Notes under the pieces: model-generated
What the model was told of the DNA's origin: nothing
The model's input: the letters and a program-made list of their open reading frames with translations, nothing else
Databases searched by the model: none
DNA from: Globomyces pollinis-pini
Taxonomy: Eukaryota > Chytridiomycota > Chytridiomycetes > Rhizophydiales > Globomycetaceae
Direction of reading: 5' to 3'
NCBI GenBank assembly: GCA_025399215.1
Contig: MU621529.1
Coordinates: 1 to 11,845, forward strand
DNA length: 11,845 nt
Part shown: one piece after another, positions 7,312-11,845 of the stretch
Position numbering within the stretch: position 1 is the first letter of the stretch
How the letters are laid out: each line of letters opens with the position of its first letter
Made by a program: the position numbers and the translations under genes

Positions 7312-9395
7312 ATGTCAAACAACCAAAATCCAAATCCTGATTATGCTTTGGATAATCAACTTCATGCCGTTATCCTAAATTCTATAATCAGGAACGATCA
7401 AAATATTAATCAAAATAATATACCCAGAAAATCAAACAAATCTATTGCCGCTTTCATAAACAAATTATACAAGTATTCTGAAATTTATCTCATTATAGTA
7501 TGGTTAGTGATCAACAATCAGATCAATTCATTCGTTGGGCTGATAATGGAAAGTCTTTTGTTGTCCCAAATCATGCGGAATTCTCAAAAGTCGTCTTACC
7601 AAAATTCTTTAAACATAATAACTTTAATTCCTTCATAAGGCAATTAAATATTTATGGTTTTCATAAAGTTCCAAATATTCAAAATGGTAAGTCGCTTGCA
7701 GATCTGTATTTCATTGAAAATTATCACAACAAAAACTTTTATTCATTTGTGTTAACATCAAATAGGATTGTTGTCTTGTAATGAACCGGAAATGATGGAA
7801 TTCATGCATCCAAATTTTATGAAAGATGCTCCCCATTTACTAATATCGGTAACAAGAAAAGTGAAAGATGAAACGCCTGTAAAGAGAGAAACTCAAGTTG
7901 ACTTATCAAATGTTTTGTTAGAATTGACTCAAATTAAAAAACATCAAGCGGAATTGACTTCTGAAATTTCAAAGATCCAAAAAGATAATCAATCAATGTG
8001 GTCACAATCGTTGCAGCTACAGGATCAATTTACTAGACAAAAGGATACCATTGATAAAATTTTATCTTTCTTGGCTTCTGTATTTTCCAAAAAGAAGAAT
8101 TTAGCAGAGGCTTCAAAGCGAAAACGTTTCTTTCTTGAAGAAACTTCTGATCCAGAAACTGAAGATGAAGATCGAAATGGTAAGTCTGCCTGTAACTGCA
8201 TATATTTTCTATTGATCAAAGATCAGTTTACACACTTAATTTCAAAAGCTGTTTGAACTATAGTTGAAACTCATGTTTTTCCTCCAATCAATGTTAACTC
8301 TAAATTTTTGCATAAATTTGGTTGCATTAACCTTTTTCAATCGAAATATTAATATTTATAGATCTATTTGAAGAACTGAACTCGCAGAACAATTTTCTTT
8401 CGCAATTGAATAGTGGTAACAACATTCAACCACAGCAATTAGCATCCATTCTACCAAATATGCAAGGCTCTAATCCACTATTGACTGAATCCTCAGCGTC
8501 GAATTTAAAAATCCCACAAGCAAGATTGACACAAATGAACCCGACATCTCAAACAACTTCGCAAGCTATACTTACACAGATGAATAATAACCCACAAGTT
8601 GCTCAAGCAATTGTTGCAGCATTAAACTCTCAAAACAATCAGAATATTACATCTCAGACCCAAAATCTTTTATCGCAAATGAACGCAAACCCACAAGTAG
8701 CACAGTCGCTCCTTGCAGCGTTAAACGCCAATTCCAATAATGTAAATTCAAACAATGCCCAAGCCCAAGCATTTTTAGCGCAATTAATGAATTCTTCATT
8801 TAACAATAATACTCAACCCAATCAAGACTTCTTATCATTTCCAAATACCTTTCCTACCAATTCCAGTTCTCAATTAAATGTTTTATCAGATACCAATTCT
8901 CCAATTAAGAACAATAATGATTGGAAAATCAACATGGAACCTGCTCCAACACATCCTGTAGAGCCTACTCTAGCAGCATTGTTTTCTGATGCACCTGAAC
9001 CGATCAATCCACTGGAAGTATCGAATGCAAATGAGAAGGTTAATGATGTTGCAGATCAGATAGATATGTTGGAAGATCGAATTTATGACTTAGGAGATGA
9101 TATCTCTACTTGGGGTATGTCTCAATTAAACAAGGATAATATCCAAAGTACCGATAAAGACCATGATGCACTATTGGCTCTCATAGAAACAAACAATAGC
9201 AACAATGAATTAGATTCTCAATCAATTGAAAGTACACCTCAAACACAATCACATAAAAGAAAAAAGAGTCGACTTAGCAATGTGTCCAATGATTCCTATT
9301 CACACCAATCTGATCGAATTCCATCACCGAAACCGGATTTGTTTTTGGCAGAGAATAATACAGAATTGGATTTTGATGAATTTTTCAATAGTTGA
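7312..9395 (+). CDS. HSF1: Heat shock transcription factor (HSF family), 4 exons
   Basis: Exons 7312-7472, 7499-7686, 7766-8179 and 8362-9395 give 598 aa; the introns are 26, 79 and 182 nt. Residues about 45-149 form the winged-helix DNA-binding domain: AAFINKLYNMVSD joined across the 26-nt intron, IRWADNGKSFVVPN, recognition helix FKHNNFNSFIRQLNIYGFHK, then EFMHPNFMKDAPHLL and TRK. Residues 163-223 are a heptad coiled coil (HR-A/B trimerisation) ending IDKILSFLASVF, followed by basic patches KKK and KRKR likely to be nuclear localisation signals. The C-terminal half is Asn/Gln-rich with two near-identical units (QMNNNPQVAQ and QMNANPQVAQ) and acidic/aromatic patches, the last being LDFDEFFNS, typical of activation domains. 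It should activate chaperone genes from nTTCnnGAAn elements. It could be the sole HSF1 or a paralogue; Skn7 is excluded by the absence of a receiver domain. Whether the 182-nt intron hides a small exon is untested. Confidence 0.93.
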
Positions 9396-9428
9396 GTTGA
9401 TAGCATTACATTATTATTTTTTGCCTGC

Positions 9429-9434
9429 AATAAA
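9429..9434 (+). promoter_or_regulatory. Candidate polyadenylation signal AATAAA of the HSF gene
   Basis: A perfect AATAAA lies 34 nt after the HSF stop, in the 98-bp gap to the convergent protease gene. Position and perfect match support it; the 3' UTRs of the two genes may overlap. Confidence 0.5.
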
Positions 9435-9493
9435 TTATACGTTTTTTCACATTATATCACTTGCTTATAAAATGAATTATAGTATCCAATATA

Positions 9494-10811
9494 TTACAAG
9501 TTAAAGGCAAAAATTAACCCCCAAGCTAGCGAAGAATAGAAATACGGCATCGTTAACGCATTATTTTCATTCCCATCGGTCCAATCCAATAATACTGAAT
9601 CATTCACAACAGATTTTCCAGCATGTATAGCTCTAGCAAATCCAACGCGACGATTGAATTTATCATAAATAGTATAAAATTGACGATGAAAAACCATTCC
9701 AAAAATCATATAATCACCACCACCACCATGAAATCTTGAAGTACATACCAAAGATTTATTATCCAATGACATCTTTTGTATATATATTCTAGAATCAAAT
9801 TGAATTTGAATCCCATTAATTAAAAAACTAATAATGGGTAATGAATTTAATTTAGAACAATCAATTTGATAAATAGTGGAATGATTTTGTAATAAAATAG
9901 CACCCAACTTTTCATTAATAGATTTTGCCATTATATCATTCAAAATAATGTTTGTAGTACCTGAATCTAATACAATAGTAGTAGTATTGAAATTAAATTT
10001 CATTGATTGAATCATCATTTTAAATTGATTGATTTTGAATTGCCAATGTGTAGCATTCTGGATTGGGAAATAAGTGATAGGGCCAATAAATTTAGATGGT
10101 TCAATACCACCTAGTGTTATACATCCACAAATATTGTCTTCTTCTTGACTAAAGTAGATTCCAAAGATGTTTTCATATGTTGTGAAATTAAATGAATCAA
10201 ATACGTTGGATGATATTCCACTTTGTTTGGTTATTATAGATTGATTGTCTAATCCTAAACCTAATATCCCATCTCCGATAGGAAATCCAACTTGCTCGGT
10301 ACTAACTCCAATGGGTATAACTGATTTTGAAGTTCCGATTGCAATTGGTACTTTGTATATATCCAGTTTGGTTGTGGATTCATCCAAATACTTTATCACC
10401 ACTTGCTTACCCAAATCTTTTACACTTGAATCAGATGTATTTAATTTGGCACCTTCACATGAATTATCAAATCTCTGGTTATTCGATCCACTATTTTCTA
10501 ATTCATGTGGTTTACATTTCGGACCACGAACCCAGGTATCTGATGAACCTGTATCCAACACTAAACTGAATTTTTGTTGTTGTCCCTACAAAGTTAACTT
10601 TCAATTGTTTAATTACAATCCAAGCATCTATTAAATATATATTGTTTCGATAATTAATCAAATCCAATGAATTTGTCATTCCAATCTTATTCATTCGTAA
10701 TTCTTTTTTTGGTTGTATAACGTTTTTTCCAGTAAATGAGATAGTAATTGATTTAGAATAAATTAAATTGAATAAGAATAGGATTCGTACATACATCCCA
10801 TACCATTTCAT
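9494..10811 (-). CDS. Pepsin-type aspartyl protease, secreted and probably GPI-anchored, 2 exons
   Basis: Exon 1 is 10811-10617 and exon 2 is 10585-9494 (minus strand), joined over a 31-nt intron (GTAATT...TTGTAG, with TTAAC as likely branch site); the product is 428 aa. The start at 10811 gives a signal peptide (MKWYGMYVRILFLFNLIYS). A short pro-region follows, and the junction yields AWIGQQQKFSLVLDTGSSDTWV, split here as AWIG / QQQKFSLV / LDTGSSDTW. Catalytic residues are Asp76 in DTGSS and Asp272 in VLDSGTT. Other A1-family landmarks are DGILGLG, a flap-region Tyr131 in IKYLDES, a cysteine pair C308/C346, and IYDKFNRRVGFARA near the end. The flap lacks the usual Gly after Tyr. The C-terminus has a polar stretch (GNENNA) followed by a hydrophobic tail ending WGLIFAFNL, as in GPI-anchored yapsins, so it probably works at the cell surface. 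The in-frame extension upstream to 10910 is thought to be untranslated. Confidence 0.92.
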
Positions 10812-10865
10812 CTTTTCTTTGGTAGTTTGGAATGGTTCTGTTTTATATATTTTGTAAAAGAATTT

Positions 10866-10884
10866 TGAAACACCAACTGTTTCA
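10866..10884. promoter_or_regulatory. Perfect dyad TGAAACA-N5-TGTTTCA between divergent genes
   Basis: Two 7-bp halves are perfectly inverted with a 5-bp spacer, 55 bp upstream of the protease ATG and 160 bp before the divergent membrane-protein gene. TGAAACA is the core pheromone response element bound by Ste12 in budding yeast. Whether that applies in this organism is inference; single copies of TGAAACA also occur elsewhere in the window (near 415, 5033 and 5395), so only the paired arrangement is notable. Confidence 0.35.
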
Positions 10885-11043
10885 ATTATTCTATTGATGA
10901 TGAATAACAATCATTCTCATTGCTTTCACTCGGTTCTTTGTTTTTAATAAGCTTTTTTTCGTGTTTCTAAAGCTTCGACAATTTTAAGTCATTTCACAGT
11001 CTATTGATAGAAGTTCAAAATAATTGATCGTGATACAGCAGTT

Positions 11044-11845
11044 ATGAAAGATGCGATAAAATCATTTTACGTAGCTGGAATAGTTATAGCAACTTTAGTA
11101 ATCTCAATCACGTATATCTTCATTCCACTACGAACAACTGCCACTTATTACAACCATTTTGTTGGATTCAGCACCAATGCATCTCCATTATATATTGGTA
11201 AATTCATTTCATACATCAACACAGTCCAAGGATTACTGTTAACTGCAACGGTACCTACTGTACTTGGAAACTACGCCTAGATTCAATTACGGGCTGGTAA
11301 AGGATAAGTGGGCATACTGGATACATCACAAGGCAAATTGATACAAGCCTTAAAAAGTTTACCCTCCTCTATTGGAAACAATCTGTTATTCTCTTTCAAT
11401 ATTTTGATACTTGTGCTCTTTGGTGGATTAAAAGCTTCAGAAATCGGCATGCACCAACAATGGTTGATCCTGTGGTACTGTTGGATCATTTTAGTACCAG
11501 TGACAGTGTGTTACTCTATGATACTCGACGATTACGATCAGAAGATATTAAAGGATTTTTTCTACATGCCCATAATGATCAAGAACCAGAATATTTCGTA
11601 AGAAAGTCTTATAAAGAAGTCCGATCTGCGTATTTTGATGTGATTGGATCAGTATCAAATACCACTGGATTGCCAATAAACAAAGAAGATGAACCAGCTC
11701 CATTAGTGAAATGTTTGCCAAAACCTGGAGTAGTTCGCTGCTCATATACAGTTCCAATGAAGTTTGCTTACGAAGCAACTTGTGAAAAGAACCCATATCG
11801 AGACAAGAAGATTGGAACTTCAGATGAATTGAAGGTAGATACCGA
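11044..11845 (+). CDS. Membrane protein of unknown family, spliced, cut by the window edge
   Basis: The gene starts at ATG 11044 and runs past the right edge. Exon 1 (at least to 11237) has an N-terminal membrane helix (SFYVAGIVIATLVISITYIFI) followed by PLRTTATYYNHFVGF and GFSTNASPLYIGKF. Its frame stops at 11278, so an intron must begin before that. The downstream frame, open from 11301 to 11845, is hydrophilic with A/T-rich third positions: LYWKQSVILFQYFDTCALWW, SFRNRHAPTMVDP, SEDIKGFFLHAHNDQEP, then a segment with Cys spacing KCLPKPGVVRCSY. The junction is unresolved. One option is an intron 11238-11280, a short exon reading FNYGLVKDK, and a second intron from 11308 to 11332 or 11347; a 30-nt GTACCT...CCTAG (11251-11280) is another donor-acceptor pair. 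I do not recognise the family. It is divergent from the protease gene with a 232-bp shared promoter region. Confidence 0.6.

Noticed and set aside
9226..9504. 92-codon plus-strand frame over the HSF 3' end
   Set aside because: It overlaps the HSF activation region in another frame and has no motif or coding context.
10245..10634. Plus-strand open frames of 129 and 80 codons opposite the protease
   Set aside because: They are antisense shadows of the aspartyl protease, which has catalytic motifs and a full fold on the other strand.
10812..10910. N-terminal extension of the protease to 10910
   Set aside because: It would put 33 polar and mixed residues before a good signal peptide and would overlap the inverted TGAAACA dyad; the ATG at 10811 is the better start.
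1..11845. tRNA or rRNA genes
   Set aside because: Scanning both strands for the T-loop GGTTCRANTCC pattern and rRNA landmarks by eye gave nothing with a matching acceptor stem. A covariance-model search would be decisive.

Overview
The window looks like AT-rich nuclear DNA from a fungus. It carries a pepsin-type protease with a signal peptide and a probable GPI tail, a GPI mannosyltransferase, a fungal-style heat shock factor with an Asn/Gln-rich tail, and a Sel1-repeat protein. Genes carry GT-AG introns and are not in operons. Degenerate C2H2 zinc-finger fragments recall expansions in early-diverging fungi, but the sequence alone does not fix the phylum.

Layout. 1-1595: unresolved left edge with possible exon fragments, a diverged 50-100 bp tandem duplication, one unrecognised 136-aa open frame (677-1087) and low-complexity spacer. 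1596-2423 (minus): Sel1-repeat protein. 2424-3444: spacer without a convincing gene. 3445-4843 (plus): GPI mannosyltransferase I (PIG-M/Gpi14), rebuilt as 8 exons. 5112-5652: a decayed inverted repeat whose arms are related and appear to contain relics of a C2H2-like coding sequence. 5653-6276: spacer with palindromes and a doubtful small reading frame. 6277-7215 (plus): a 7-transmembrane protein, 3 exons. 7312-9395 (plus): heat shock transcription factor, 4 exons. 9494-10811 (minus): secreted, probably GPI-anchored aspartyl protease, 2 exons, convergent with the HSF gene. 11044 to the right edge (plus): a membrane protein of unknown family, divergent from the protease and cut by the window edge.

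The main observation is intron size. Introns placed by reading frame and conserved protein motifs are mostly 26-34 nt (30, 31, 31, 30, 26, 26 in PIG-M; 32 and 34 in the 7TM gene; 26 in HSF; 31 in the protease), with a few longer ones (52, 79, 182). In PIG-M two of them flank a 9-nt microexon. Such introns are far below usual fungal lengths, and ordinary gene callers break these genes into pieces.

Functional links are modest. PIG-M acts in GPI anchor synthesis and the protease appears to be a GPI-anchor substrate, but this may be coincidence. The other genes share no obvious pathway.
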